DNA of 64,000 nt. It comes from Paracamarosporium sp. OC-R06-R3 (taxonomy: Eukaryota; Ascomycota; Dothideomycetes; Pleosporales; Didymosphaeriaceae). Below are positions 1-11,297 of the stretch, piece after piece. The notes below the pieces were generated by a model. It saw only the letters and a list, made by a program, of their open reading frames with translations. It was not told the DNA's origin and ran no database searches. The stretch lies in NCBI GenBank assembly GCA_019828545.1, contig JACVRA010000174.1, positions 248,001-312,000 of the forward strand. The letters are read 5' to 3'. The translations under genes were made by a program, and so were the position numbers. Positions within the stretch are counted from its first letter, which is position 1, and every line of letters begins with the position of its first letter.

Positions 1-2414
1 GACAGTTGCTTTGTTCAACGAGGTTCCGCTGAATATCAACTCTTGTAGTCTCCATGCTTGGAAAGTCTCAAGCGTGATAAGAGGCTCATCACCGGAAGTT
101 CGCGCGACGTTGGAAAGATTAAGCTTAGTGAGGTACCCAAAGACTCCAATTTGAGAGTCGAATATCGTAGGAGAAAGTCGGAAGGGGTTCGAAGAAAGGT
201 TCAGAGCTTCCAAAGTGTTCTCCTGAGGTCGAAGAGCATCCAAGATAAGGGAAAGAGTCCGATCTGTGAGCCCGCAACCGCTCAATTCCAAGGCACGAAG
301 GTGGCACGATCGTTCAACAGCTGCAGCCACCAAATAGTCGAGGTCTGTTTCCCCGAGTTGGATATCGTTCAATGCAATCCAATCCACGTTAGTCGACTGA
401 TATTTACAGAGTGGAAATAATGCCTCGACGATACCGCAGCCGACATCTCTTACTTTGGCCGTCGAAACTAGGTGATCCCTTGGCTTCCTAGAAATACATC
501 CAGAAAAGTCTAGCCGTCTGAGCTTCCGGCTTGTTACAGCCAAGGCTCTGATTTCTTGCACGAGCAAGCACGATCGCCCAAGTTCCTCAACGTCTAAACG
601 CAGTACTGTTCCCCGTTTAGTCTTGGTACAAACATGATCGTCACCAAGGTCGTCCATTAAGCCATTCAGGCCGTCCAGGGAAACGCCCTTGAATGAGATG
701 CCGCCAAAATTCTCGTTATATCGTAACGAACGCATCACAGCGAGAAGCTCAAGCTCCGTATAGTGGGCTCGACGTAAACCGACAGGCCGTAGTAATTCGA
801 ACCGGGGATGATCCTCGGATGGATATGTGATTTGATAGCGAATGTTCTCCGGCTTTATACTGTATGCAACGCAGTATCCAATGAGCGTCTTGTCTAGACT
901 GTCCTGGCTGATCCCGTGCGGGCTGGCTTGTCGCAAAATCTGATGTTTTACAGGGTCGGGAACGATGAACTGGTACGGGCGTGATTCCCACTCAGGCCTC
1001 AAATTCTCCTCCACGTATCGTAAACGCACAGCAATATCATGAGAAGCGAGCGATGCTAGATGAAGTACTTTTGGTCGTTGTAGGGGTGTCCGAAAGGTAA
1101 GTTCGAAAGTATCATCAAGCTCGCTAACGCGCAGCTCTGTGATGGTGAGAATGCCATACGACGACTGTGTGTTGTTTGATAACAGCGAAGGACTCGATGC
1201 CCGTTGAGATTGTGGTTTGAAAAGGGGTATCAAATGGACTTTGTGAACGCCAATTGCGAGGAAACAAACGGATGCGAGTGCTTTAGGGAGGTCTTCTGAC
1301 GATGCTCGAGAGCTGCTTTTGCCATGTGGGCGTTGCACGACCTTGTAAATGGCGTAATGCGGAGGAACATAATCCCGCTCAGCTTCCACAACACGCGCAG
1401 CTAGATGAGAGTTGTAGGCCGAGAGCGGATTGGAATCCGCGAGTCTGTTGTTGTTAGCTGTTTCGCGAATCTTTACGAGCCATGCGTGCATCTCGTCTGG
1501 GTCCCCAAATTGAAGAGTCATAGATGATGCCTGGTTGGTCTCGTCATCCAGGTAGAATACCTCAAACGCAAAATGAGGTCTTCCATCGTCCTGGTGGAAT
1601 ACTGCTACAATCTGGCGGAGAGGAATGCCCTGGTCACGGTCACCGGATTGATCTGATGCCAGCGACTGGAGATCGTGGGACGATCCAAATGACGGGCTCT
1701 GACTATGCCGGTATGAGGATATGCGCTTGTACGTGGAAGATGTACTGCTCTTGTCAGTTTCAGTACTGGATGAAGCAGGAACAAACCAATCGACATTTCC
1801 AAAGTGGTCAACAGCGAAATTGATTATCTCGCAAGTTAGTTCGAGACATCTCATCCACAGCGTCCAGTTTGAGAATGCCATATATTTCCATGCTGATTCC
1901 GAGGGTTGCGCTGCAAGGAGACATACATAGGAAAGGCTTCGGCAGCTTTCTGGTAGTTTTTGAATCGCATCAGATTCGTCTCTGTGAGCACAAGGTACTC
2001 TTTCTTCTTCCGAAACACAGAGCTGCTTGTCTGCACCTCTCCATGCAACAGCGGCTGGCGGGTGTTCGGCGGTTCTTCGGACTGGATCCAGTTGTTGGAT
2101 AGCGTGCGAGCACGCGAGAAGGTCACGTCGAGCGATTCTTCGTTCTCGTCGGGCGCGCGGGAGTTCTTGAGCGAGCCGAAGACTGAGCTCGGCCGCTTGC
2201 TGCCCACACGCGACACGGGCGACAGCAGCGTGGGGCTTGGGTCGGGCGTGTCGTCGTCGACGACCAGCTGCGGGGTGGTGCTGGCCGTGGAGAGGGTGGT
2301 CCTGAAGGACGCGGTGCGTCGCTTCCGGAGCAGATTGGCGGGCTCCTCATCGTCCTTGATCGTCTGCACGCCGAGGGAGCTGAGGCCGAAGAAGCTGCGG
2401 CGTTTGCTCGACAT
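1..2414 (-). CDS. PH domain and leucine-rich-repeat protein, 3' end beyond the window
   Basis: Exons run 2414-1927 and 1765 to the left edge; 751 residues are visible. The 161-nt intron (1926-1766, GTATGT..CCAG with an ACTAAC branch site) was placed by frame and by continuity of the PH domain. Exon 1 encodes a Ser/Thr-rich, probably disordered N-terminus starting MSSKRRS, then the first PH strands (EYLVLTETNLMRF). Exon 2 completes the PH domain (IVAVFHQDDGRP, then a helix with DEMHAWLVKIRE). After a linker the frame becomes leucine-rich repeats (ALELSGCGLTD, LEALNLSSNPF, KLNLSNVA) with no stop down to base 1. The family is an ascomycete PH-LRR protein; the PH part suggests membrane lipid binding and the LRR part protein binding, both inferred. 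An in-frame upstream ATG exists at 2456, but the conserved-looking start is 2414. Confidence 0.8.
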
Positions 2415-3020
2415 GATGGGCGTCTGCGAAGGCCTGCGCCGCCCAGGGCAAGGCAAAGCTCATGCCGCGGACGGCTCGGAATCGACGGTGGGCAGCACAC
2501 TGGAGCAGCAGGGCGAGGACGAACTGGGTGCGTATGGCAGGCCAATCAACCTATCGGAGGACGGGGCATTCGCCAGCGGCGACGGTGTGTATGCAGGCCG
2601 GGAGCTAGAAGCTGTAGTCTCAGCTGGCAGCACAGCTGGAGAAGCGTGAGATCCGGAGTACGCGGCGCGGTGGGTGAACGCGCCTATGTAGCAGTATGCG
2701 AACCACAGGCGTGCCCCGTCGGCACCATGAGTGGACCGCGCGCGGATCCAGCGACCTGGTCTCTGCTGCCACGCCAGCGGCTGGCCTGATTAGATTGGAG
2801 GGTGTCGGAAGCCACAGTGCGCCGCAATTGTTACAGAGGCGCTACGTAATGCCGCGCCGATCGCAATCGCTTCCAAATCGCTTGCAGCCGCCGTTGCGCA
2901 GGGTTCTCAGGCGCGCGATCCCACGGAGCATAGTTTCTCCGCCCAAAAGTTCTGGGAAGGCGCGTCTCGTCGCGCCTGCCGCTGCACGCCCTCCACCCCC
3001 CAGCCCTGTCAATCTCCTCG
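2415..3020. other. Divergent intergenic region
   Basis: This 0.6 kb lies between the starts of the PH-LRR gene (minus) and PET127 (plus) and must hold both promoters. It is GC-rich. The open frames crossing it show no family signal or codon pattern that I trust. Confidence 0.5.
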
Positions 3021-5515
3021 ATGAACCGATGCTCGCTCACGACGCTCTGGAAGTTGCGAGCTCCTCTGTCCCGCTCGCCCTGGATTCATAGTCGCCTCCC
3101 GCACCATGGCCGTAGCTTTGCCTTGGCCGCCCGCCTAGCGAAGGACCACGACGTAGAGGCCAGTTTCGAGCGGAAGCACGACAAGAAGGAAGAGGGCAAG
3201 AAAAGCAGGAAGGAGAAAAGGGATGAGAAGAGTGACAGCGATGAAGGAAGCAAGAAGAAGGTGAAGGAAAGCAAAACCGAGCACGAGGGCAAGAAGAAGG
3301 ACAAGGACAAGGACAAGGACAAGGACAAGGATGGCGAGAGCAAGCCCAAGCGAAAGGCTGTGGGTGGGAAGAGAGCGAGACGGGCGCGGATACGTCGAGT
3401 GATGGCGTCTCCCAAAAATTCTCAGTCTCTGGTAGAACGCAAGATTGCTGAAATGCGAGAGGAAATCGCCGCGATACAACAACAGAAAGAGGAAACAATA
3501 ACTGAACTTCCTGCGCAGACATTGATATCCGGGTCTGCGGGCAAGAGCCTGAAGGATGCTCTTCTTGGAACGAAGGATGCTACTCTCGGAGCAAAGGAAG
3601 GCGGTCGGAAACAGAAGAAGGACAAGGCCAAGGTGACGGAAAAAGACTTCGAGAAGCTTGACATCAAGACCCTGAATCCCGAAGAGTTAGATTTCCAGCC
3701 TATCGACGTCGAGATACCCCCTGTCCCCAGGCTCTCATACGGCTTAGATAGAGTCCTCTTCAACCCTGGCGTCTATCGCCTTCAAGACCCGCGTTCGCGT
3801 GTGTACAACTTCGATCCGTACTTGGAGAAGATCATGTCCGTTGACGAGTTCAACTTTTCCGCTTTGAGCGAATACAAAACTTCCTCCAAGGATGAGGAAC
3901 TCTTGGCCCTCACCCAGCGCATGGAAACCAAGTTCACCGGGTCTACCTCGAGCATGTCCGGCATCCTGCAACACTTCCACTTTCTTCTTTCGAACTTCCG
4001 CAAGCTCAATCACGAGATGCTCTCACAAAAGTTCCCCAGCCCAACCGATAAATTCTCCAAAATTACCGAGGGACCCAGTGCCATATTCCTCCGGTGGAAG
4101 GACGGCATATATGCCATTGATGCTGATAAGGCATACGACCAACCAAACATCATGAGCTGGCTAGGCCATTCTCTTGAAAAACTTCTGACTGTGGACCGTA
4201 CGGAGTTTGAGCGGTACCGCCGCTCTACTGGTGACGCTGCTCCTGGCGAGGACGAGTCGTCGAGGTGCTACCATTATTCTAAGCTTGGAAATTTTCTTAT
4301 GCGCTCTCAATTAGACGCGCACGACCCGCGATTACCAGGAACAGGAATATTTGACCTCAAAACACGCGCTGTGGTATCAATTCGCATGAACCACCAAGAA
4401 TACGAGACAGGCAAGGGTTATCAAATCCGGTACGACCACGGTGCATGGGAATCTTACGAGCGCGAATTCTACGATATGACGAGAGCTACAATGTTGAAGT
4501 ACTCTTTACAAGTCCGAATGGGTCGAATGGACGGTATTTTCGTTGCGTATCATAACGTTGATCGCATCTTTGGGTTTCAGTACCTCCCATTAGAGGACAT
4601 GGATAACGTTCTACATGGTCAGAAGGACACATGCCTAGGTGACCAAGAATTCAAGCTAAGCATTCGTCTGTTGGATGAGTTGATGCAAAAGGCTACGGAA
4701 AAGTATCCCGAACAGGCGAGTTTCCCCATATGGCGTTAATTTCACCACCTAACACACGACAGACACTGCATCTACATTTCCATACCCATCGGAGCAGTCG
4801 CGGCAACCCGCCTTTCATGTACATCTTTGCCGAGCCTGTCACGGAAGAGCAAGCAGATGAGATACAAAATAAAAACCAAGAGGCACACAGGGCATTCGAA
4901 CGGGATATTGTAGGCATTGTAAAGGACGACCCGGCTCTGCAAGCAGAATGGCACAAAATTCAAGACCGGGTAGACGAAGAACTTAACGACGAGCATGAAG
5001 TGGAAGCAAAGGAAGCAGAGAAAAAAGCCGAGGAAGTCGGTTCTGCTAACCAGGAGACTCTGGTGCAGTTAAATGAAGAGACACCGAAAGTGGTTGGCGA
5101 ATCATCGCAAGAACGCGCCGAAACACCCGATGCACCTAAATCTCCGCAAGGTCCATTGATGGGATGGACTTTGGCAGTCCGCCATAGGCTCAATGGATCC
5201 TACGTGGAAAGAGTGGAGAACCTCCAGCCCGATGATAGTTGGACGATTGAATACCACGTACGCGAGTTGAATGAAACCGATCGGCGGAATCTGTACGAAA
5301 AGGTCAAGAAGAAACGCAACGAACTCATTGGCGAGGAGCGAGATAAAGCAGGCGCTAAAGAGCGCATGGAAAAGTATCGCGACGTCATCAAGAGATACAG
5401 TGAGAGAGGTCGAAAGTGGAGAGAAGAGCAGGATGCGTTAGCAGCGAAGGGTGAACCGAAGGTATACCGGCCTTTAGGGCCAGGATCGGAGGTCCAGACC
5501 CAGAGTACTGGCTAA
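3021..5515 (+). CDS. PET127: Pet127-like mitochondrial RNA-processing protein
   Basis: Exons are 3021-4715 and 4763-5515, giving 814 residues. Yeast Pet127 is a mitochondrial membrane-associated protein that acts in RNA 5' processing and turnover and is related to PD-(D/E)XK nucleases. The N-terminus is basic and poor in acids, as expected of a mitochondrial presequence, followed by a Lys/Asp/Glu-rich stretch with a KD repeat (about residues 93-103). The conserved core begins near ELDFQPIDVEIPPVPRLSYG and includes GPSAIFLRWKDG, GIFDLKTRAVVSIRMN and GRMDGIFVAYHN. The Asp and Lys in FDLKTRAVVSIR fit a nuclease-like D..xK arrangement (inference). The C-terminal exon carries GNPPFMYIFAEP and a charged coiled-coil tail. 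The intron is GC-AG; taking it as phase 0 joins YPEQ to TLHLHFHTH, which matches the family. Confidence 0.88.
3297..3330 (+). repeat. AAGGAC hexanucleotide repeat inside PET127
   Basis: Five copies plus a partial copy of AAGGAC encode an alternating Lys-Asp tract in the low-complexity N-terminal part of the Pet127-like protein. Such tracts tend to vary in length between strains. The reverse strand reads as open frames rich in LSLS or CPCP, which are artefacts. Confidence 0.85.
4716..4762 (+). other. GC-AG intron of PET127
   Basis: The donor is CAG|GCGAGT, the usual form of a GC donor; a CTAAC branch site and an ACAG acceptor follow, total 47 nt. The reading frame is kept (phase 0) and the joined protein matches the family. 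Using the nearby GT (GTTAAT at 4735) would give only 28 nt and break the frame. Confidence 0.75.
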
Positions 5516-6033
5516 TATTCATACATGATACCCGCAAATGTACAATATGTAGTTTTATGTAAGATAAGATTTATGGGGTGGCGAGGGGGCCCTGCGTTTA
5601 CACGAAAGCAGCTGTCAACTTTCATCGGTGTTTGACATCATTTATGGTTGCAGCTTTATGTGTACGCATCATGGTCTAGTCAATAATCTATCGTGGTATC
5701 AAACCAGAAATATCCGGAGCATCACTTTCGCTTGGCGTATCTAAGAAAAGACAGGCACTGAGTCGTGTCTTCGGCAAGCACGGACCCACACTTCGTCATG
5801 TATCGGTGGAGAGCTTCGTAGCTCTGCTGGATGCGCGCGATTGCCTCCACGACCATGCGGAGCTCCGTTGCTTCTCAGATCTGTCGGCGTGTCTTGTCCC
5901 CCTTCTGATGCGTTTGCGCCTGCCTCAGCTCAGTCTGCCACGTTCCTCGCTGAATCTGCACACAGTCTCAACACCACCTCCGGCGCAGCTCCGCACGTCG
6001 CATGCCTGAGCTCCCCGCTCCACGGTCGCGACC
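5516..6033. other. Intergenic region between PET127 and the UBA gene
   Basis: It holds the 3' flank of PET127 and the 5' flank of the next plus-strand gene. I see no further coding sequence. A short CT-rich stretch precedes the ATG at 6034. Confidence 0.5.
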
Positions 6034-8680
6034 ATGGCAAGCCTCAACGAAGACGACATCAATACACTCGTAGCAGTGTCGGGTCACCAAGTCGACAGGG
6101 ACCAAGCTGCACAAGTACTCAAGGTACGAGCCTTGCCCCGCGGTCTTCCCTATTTCGACTTACAGCTCTATAGATCTCGAGTTACAATGTCGAGACGGCT
6201 ATGAACAAGATATTCGACGCACTGGACGCACCGAACGGGATTGCAGACCTGTTGAAGCAGGGCGACACTACATGGGACGGTACTGCCTTTGGAGGCTTGA
6301 GCGGCTATGGCCAGTATGAGAGCGGCAGTACCAATACCAACGTACCCAGTACGTCTTCAGCGCATATCATATGGTGATGCCACTGACGCATTCTACGCAG
6401 CATTTCACATCGACGCCACGCACGTCGAATATGCCAACAGTGAAGGTCCTAGTGCAGCACCTACCAGACCACCATCGCGAACCAGCCAGCGCCCCGGCTC
6501 CGCAATGTCCACCCACATGGGCGACGTGCCTATGCAGAGTTCGTTCTACTCCGAGGATGGGTCATGGAATAACATCGAACCACTGACTGGGTTCTCAGGC
6601 GTCGAAACTGGTCAGGAATCGGGCATAGTGGGCAATACAGGTACCGCAGGAGGCCTCCGTCCCGCTACCCAAAGCTATTACGATAGCGCTTCGTGGGCCT
6701 TGGTTCCTGCTACAAAGAGTACTGAGTACATTCCAGATGCTTCTTTGGATGACCAAATTCGAAAGGATAAGCCTGGCTTCATCAAACCGGCTGTAGGTGA
6801 CCATCATCTACCGGCATTGATAACCATATTCCATTCCATCCCTCTTATTCGGAATGTGCTGCTTGCAACAGAGGTCGTGGCGGGTAATTACTGGCGCGGC
6901 GAGGACTGGTGGAAAGGGACTGCTTCTGCCGTGTCCATCACCGTAAACGACGACACCGGAGCCGACGCTGCTTCGGAGCTGGAATTCCTATATGAAGTTC
7001 AACGTCTCATGGCATTTCTCGACGCTAGTGAGAGGACGTATGCAAGCCTTGAATCGCTTCTCCAGCTTGACGCATGGACTCAAGCTAGGTTTTCATCACC
7101 GGAAGAGTCTACATATAACGATCTGCTTAAGTTCCTTCTAAGATGGGCCTGGATGTATCAGAAACATATGCCTACGGCTCAGTTGGATGGGGTTCTTAGC
7201 TCTACTGTCGATGTCCGCGGCACTAGACAAGGGAGCTCTGTACTTGAAATCGAGATGAACTCACTTGACACTAATCTTACTGAACCCACCCTCTACGACT
7301 TTATCGATGAAGTCCTCTTCGCAGAATCTGGCAGTGCGCATATTGTCAATCTAAGCAAGGTTCTCGTTCTGTGGCTGGATCCTAGAGGCTCGAAGCGGAA
7401 CTGCAAGATTCCTGCTACTCTCTACGCGGATAGGTACCTCGAGGAGAATAGAGCAGCGGTCGAAGCAAACTTTCTTGAAAAGAAGGAGTACAATGAACTA
7501 TTGGCGACGCTCGAAGCAAATGTTGAAGAACTTAAGTATCACGCGCCGCAGAAAGTGCAATATCCTAAGATGGAGACTCTGACGCTTCTCAAGAACAGCA
7601 TGAGGGCATTTGAATCAGACACTGAAGCTATGACCGAGAGTCCCAGGGATGTAGCGGTTCTCGCCCATCTCCAGTCCCTATACCAGAATGTCGAACGAAA
7701 GCTGACCGGTAAGTACGGGACTCATTCACGATGAACCCTTTTGACAATTGGCAGAACTCGAAGAACAAAAAGAGAAAGCGAAGAAAGCGCTTGACGAAAT
7801 ATCAGAGCGTTTCCGGGCGCCCCTCCAAGAACCCAGCTCAGACTCACCCGTATCAGAAGGCTTGACTAAGCACAAGTTCACTCATCCGTACAGGCTTTGT
7901 GGCGTTGCGAAATCCAAGACAGAGTACTACATTTGCCGCCCGGTGAAGCATTCTGGAAATTTCGAAGAGGACTATGCATGGTGGCACATCCAATATACTT
8001 TGCCAGGCGCAGGTCCCGAGGATCATGCCTCAATAACACGAAGCCAAAAAGAAATCGACGAGGTTCTCAAAGACGTGAGCGAGATCAGCGAGACCGCAGT
8101 CCTTATATACGCAGATGACGCCGCCTTTTCACCTGAGCCGATATCAATACCCGCGAAACTAGACGCCTTTGTCAAAAAGGACAATGTGAATTTCCAGCAA
8201 GAGATTTCAGATGCGCAAACGGAGTGGCTTGAATATGGTCAGAACGAGGGTAACAAGGTGGTTGGAAACTGGATGGAAGGGGGAGATGGTTGGGGCGGCG
8301 ACATGAGCGCTCAGAATCCTTACCCACAGGAGCACTTCACTTCCACATTGTCATCGAAAACACTTACACCTGACGCCGAGCACAATCCGCCCGCGTACCA
8401 CGACGAGGACGACGTAGTCAACATCACACTATCGCCGGAACACGAACCAGAGCCGCCCATGGAGATGCAAGAGATTAATGGCGGGATATCGGCGTGGGCG
8501 GGTGCTAGTAACGCTTCGAGTGAGACGGTGGGAGCAGAGCCTATGTCTGATGTTGTAGCGAGTAACGGTAGGGAGAGCAGGGCCAAGAACCGAGCAGATG
8601 ATGTGTTAATGGCGGATATGGAGACGACGGGCGAGTCGATGACGGAGCACATCGAGGTTTTGGAGAAGAAGGGCGGTTAG
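6034..8680 (+). CDS. UBA-domain protein with a degenerate USP25/28-like hydrolase fold
   Basis: Exons are 6034-6123, 6174-6348, 6401-7708 and 7755-8680; 832 residues; introns of 50, 52 and 46 nt, all GT-AG. The N-terminus (DDINTLVAVSGHQVDRDQAAQVLK, broken by intron 1, then YNVETAMNKIFD) has the three-helix pattern of a UBA domain. Near residue 220 the motif LPALITIFHSIPLIRNVLL aligns with the helix following the catalytic Cys box of ubiquitin-specific proteases, but the Cys itself is absent. Near residue 690 a segment (YRLCGVAKSKTEYYICRPVKH .. WWHIQYTL .. AVLIYADD) resembles the USP His-box sheet without the GHY histidine. A coiled coil (ELEEQKEKAKKALDEI) and an acidic, disordered tail follow. 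I infer a ubiquitin-binding pseudo-enzyme rather than an active protease; fungal relatives are called ubiquitin-interaction proteins. Confidence 0.7.
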
Positions 8681-8932
8681 GGAACGTTCCTCAGACTCAT
8701 TTAAGCGCATTGGGAAGAAGGGTGTACACTTGCATGGGAAGGCTTTGGAAGGATCCAACACGCATTGCCCGTGCATAGATGGCGTTAAACAGTCCTCGTC
8801 ACCAGAACTTCCCGTTTCTTCATATATCGAACATTCCAATTATCCCGCCCCACCGTCTCTTGACCAAGTGTTTCGTGCACCCGCATCCCCATCAAGCTAC
8901 GCTTTCTCCCCCATCCACACCACCCTTCCCAC

Positions 8933-10120
8933 TCATAACCCCTCCCAAAACCTCCCCTCCACATCCTTCAGCCCCTCAGCCCCAAACACCTCCTGCCATC
9001 GCCCCTGAGTCGCACCCCTCAACACGCCCGCCCCAATCTCAACAAGCTCCCTCGTCCCCGCCCAACCCGTCCACACCACCCTCGACGGCCAAAACGCAAC
9101 ATGCACACCCCAGTGCACAGCGAACCGTCTAAACCATTCTCTTCCCAGCCCAACACCTCCGTCTTTCTCGAGCCGCGCAGAGAGATACGCATTCAGGAAG
9201 GACGGAGCGAGGCCCCTGTTTCCGCGGAAGCGGTCGAGCAGGAAGGCTTCTGCGGTGAATTGCGCGGCGTCTGTGGCGCTTGTGCCGCGGCGGGTCATTT
9301 CCCAGTCTGCGACTGTGAGGGTGGGGTGTGATGAATCTATGTTCCCAGACTCGTGGGGTGTAGCCGTGGAAGGAGAGGAAGACGATCCAACAAGCACGTT
9401 GCCCGGCCAGAAATCCCCGTGGCAGATACACTCGTTGTCGCGCGCAAGACGACTGCCATACCCGTCGTTTATCTGGCGCGCGAATTCGACGTCGCGCTCT
9501 GTGTCGGGGGAGTAGATGAAGTCTGCGTATTGCGGTGTGTTGTCCTGCGCTAGATATTCTGCGAAGGAGAGGTGGATGTTTGCGTAGGCGTGGCGGTAGA
9601 TGGATACGCCGATTGTGTTGTTTGCTTTTAGGTTTTTGTCGGTATCGCTTGGGTCAAGGGAGAGGGAGGTCGAAGTAGTCGAAGTGTGCAGTGCGGCGAG
9701 CCAGGTACCTAGGGCGCGGCCGATTTGAGGGATGTCGAGGGTTGGGTCGGTGTATGCGTCTTTGAGATGTGTGGAGCCGCCGTCTGAGAGGGAGAGGAGT
9801 TTTTGGGAGGGGTCATAAGTGTTCAGGGTTACGGGGTGAACGGGGTGGTTGGGGAGTTCGGGGTTGAGGATTGCTGGGAGGATGGAGAGGATGTGTGCTT
9901 CGTAGTCCATTCTTTTTGGGTCAAAGGGGAAATTGGTGTTAGAATGAAGGTACGGTGCTGCATGTTTGTAGATAATGGTTTCGCCTGAGGGGAGCGTGAC
10001 GCGGTAGACGTAGTTTGCGGTGCCGCCGGTGAGGAGGACGACGGAGGTGTGCTCGATTGATTGGGAAGTAAGGTAGGCAGAGAGGCCGGTTTCGGTGGTT
10101 AAGTCGTTTTCTGAGGCCAT
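8933..10120 (-). CDS. APH/choline-kinase-like phosphotransferase
   Basis: A single exon of 395 residues, convergent with the UBA gene (252 bp gap). A glycine loop is seen near residue 30 (LLTGGTANYVYRV), a Lys in the next strand (IIYKHAAP), then the catalytic loop CHGDFWPGNVLV and the metal-binding VADWEMTRRGT. This is the H-G-D-x-x-x-x-N plus D-W/F-E pattern of aminoglycoside phosphotransferase and methylthioribose-kinase-like enzymes. The C-terminal half has the aromatic helices (RFAVHWGVHVAFW) usual for small-molecule kinases of fungi. The substrate cannot be told from sequence. The start is the ATG before ASEND; a longer in-frame extension uses GTG and is not accepted. Confidence 0.8.
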   Translation of the reverse strand: MASENDLTTETGLSAYLTSQSIEHTSVVLLTGGTANYVYRVTLPSGETIIYKHAAPYLHSNTNFPFDPKRMDYEAHILSILPAILNPELPNHPVHPVTLNTYDPSQKLLSLSDGGSTHLKDAYTDPTLDIPQIGRALGTWLAALHTSTTSTSLSLDPSDTDKNLKANNTIGVSIYRHAYANIHLSFAEYLAQDNTPQYADFIYSPDTERDVEFARQINDGYGSRLARDNECICHGDFWPGNVLVGSSSSPSTATPHESGNIDSSHPTLTVADWEMTRRGTSATDAAQFTAEAFLLDRFRGNRGLAPSFLNAYLSARLEKDGGVGLGREWFRRFAVHWGVHVAFWPSRVVWTGWAGTRELVEIGAGVLRGATQGRWQEVFGAEGLKDVEGRFWEGL

Positions 10121-11117
10121 TATGAGGTTTCGTTGGAGACAAATTACCACCCTTCTTATATGTCACGTATCTTAGTCTGTTCCAGTGTAGGTGGATTCAA
10201 ATCACTGCGCTGCGCGTAGTTAATGAGCCTTTGTACTGTTTGATGCGATGCCTGTTCATTCTGTTCTGCTCGCTGTGCATTGTCGGAAACAGCATTCTTG
10301 CGAAAAATCGGTCATCACTGATTCGCTCAGCTGTCTCGTATTGCTCGTGTTGCGATGATGTGGAGTGAGTCATGTGCCAAGCGATCCAGTGTGAAGGGGC
10401 TTAGCGCGGTCTAGCAGATGAGGCTTGGGCACATGCCTTCACCACACGAAATACTATAGAATCTACATTTCTAGAGGTTGATTAACAGTTCTAACTTTAT
10501 ATCAATCACATGAGATTGTGGCTTTATGTAGAGACTGTGTATATAGAAAAACATTCAGTATTAAGCCTTAACGCTGCCCTCGACACACTAGCATGGCGGA
10601 TGTGCACGTGTGTACTAGAGCGCGGAGTTGCGCCAGGCCGATATTTGTGCATAGTTTCTCAACCCCTTAAGCGTTTCATTTGATTTTCGTCAACGACGGA
10701 TACTCCGTAGCTTTGCGGACAAGGAACATCGTAGTTATCTAAAATATGTCTATATGGATTTATACATGAGTAAGGTATGATATTTAACTAGTTCTCGCCG
10801 TAAATCTGATTTGAAAAGTGAAAATTACAAAAGCTTTGAGTATGCTGTCGCTCATTTTGTTCGCAATCTCGGGAAGAATTTCTGCTTGTGACCCCCAGCT
10901 CTACGGCGCCACCGACGCCTCGCAACTATTCGGGGGATTTGAGCGCCAGGTATCTCGGGCAAGAAAATATGTTGAGCTTATAGTACCATTTGACCCATAC
11001 AAGCACGTATTTCGAGTTTGTCCAAAGGGAGTGGCCGTGCCTACATTGCTACCAATCGTGACGTGACAGTAGCTTTTCAATATCTTTTTATACTAATCAT
11101 ATAGGGATTTAATTTAT
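10121..11117. other. Accessory intergenic region, partly AT-rich
   Basis: No firmly supported gene. Bases from about 10440 to 10560 and from 10730 to 11160 are AT-rich compared with the core genes. One weak secreted-type open frame lies at 10842-11066. Confidence 0.5.
10842..11066 (+). CDS. Doubtful small secreted open frame
   Basis: An ATG-started frame of 74 residues opens with a hydrophobic stretch (MLSLILFAISG) and a plausible cleavage site before the first Cys. Only two cysteines are present and no family is recognised. The frame sits in AT-rich accessory DNA, so it may be chance or the remains of a larger gene. Confidence 0.2.
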   Translation: MLSLILFAISGRISACDPQLYGATDASQLFGGFERQVSRARKYVELIVPFDPYKHVFRVCPKGVAVPTLLPIVT

Positions 11118-11297
11118 CTAAATTTGTTTCTCTATATGCACTCCTATATGCTTTTGAACTGAGTCCCACCACTTACGGAGTCTTGAGTGACCTGCGCCGA
11201 TACGACGTTGATCGGTACCTACATCAAGCAGCAGCTTCACACTCACCTCGTGACCTCTTCTTAAAGCCGCATAGAGTGCGTTGCCGTAGACTCCACC
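11118..11297 (-). pseudogene. In-frame ankyrin remnant behind the stop of the HET gene
   Basis: Reading on in the same frame past the TAG at 11300-11298 gives 59 more codons before the next stop at 11120-11118. The first part, GGVYGNALYAALRRGHE then VKLLLDVGTD, is a clear ankyrin repeat. It matches the ankyrins of the NLR at 44.7 kb, where the same place reads GCG CAG GGT GGA instead of GCG TAG GGT GGA. I read this as the lost C-terminus of the HET protein. Confidence 0.7.

Noticed and set aside
3037..3522. Minus-strand frames rich in LSLS or CPCP over PET127
   Set aside because: Antisense shadows of the Lys-Asp hexanucleotide repeat.
4735..4762. GT-AG intron for PET127 using GTTAAT
   Set aside because: Only 28 nt long and it breaks the frame. 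The GC-AG solution from 4716 keeps frame and family alignment.
10121..10150. Longer N-terminus for the APH-type kinase
   Set aside because: The extension begins with GTG; the ATG at 10120 gives the expected start.
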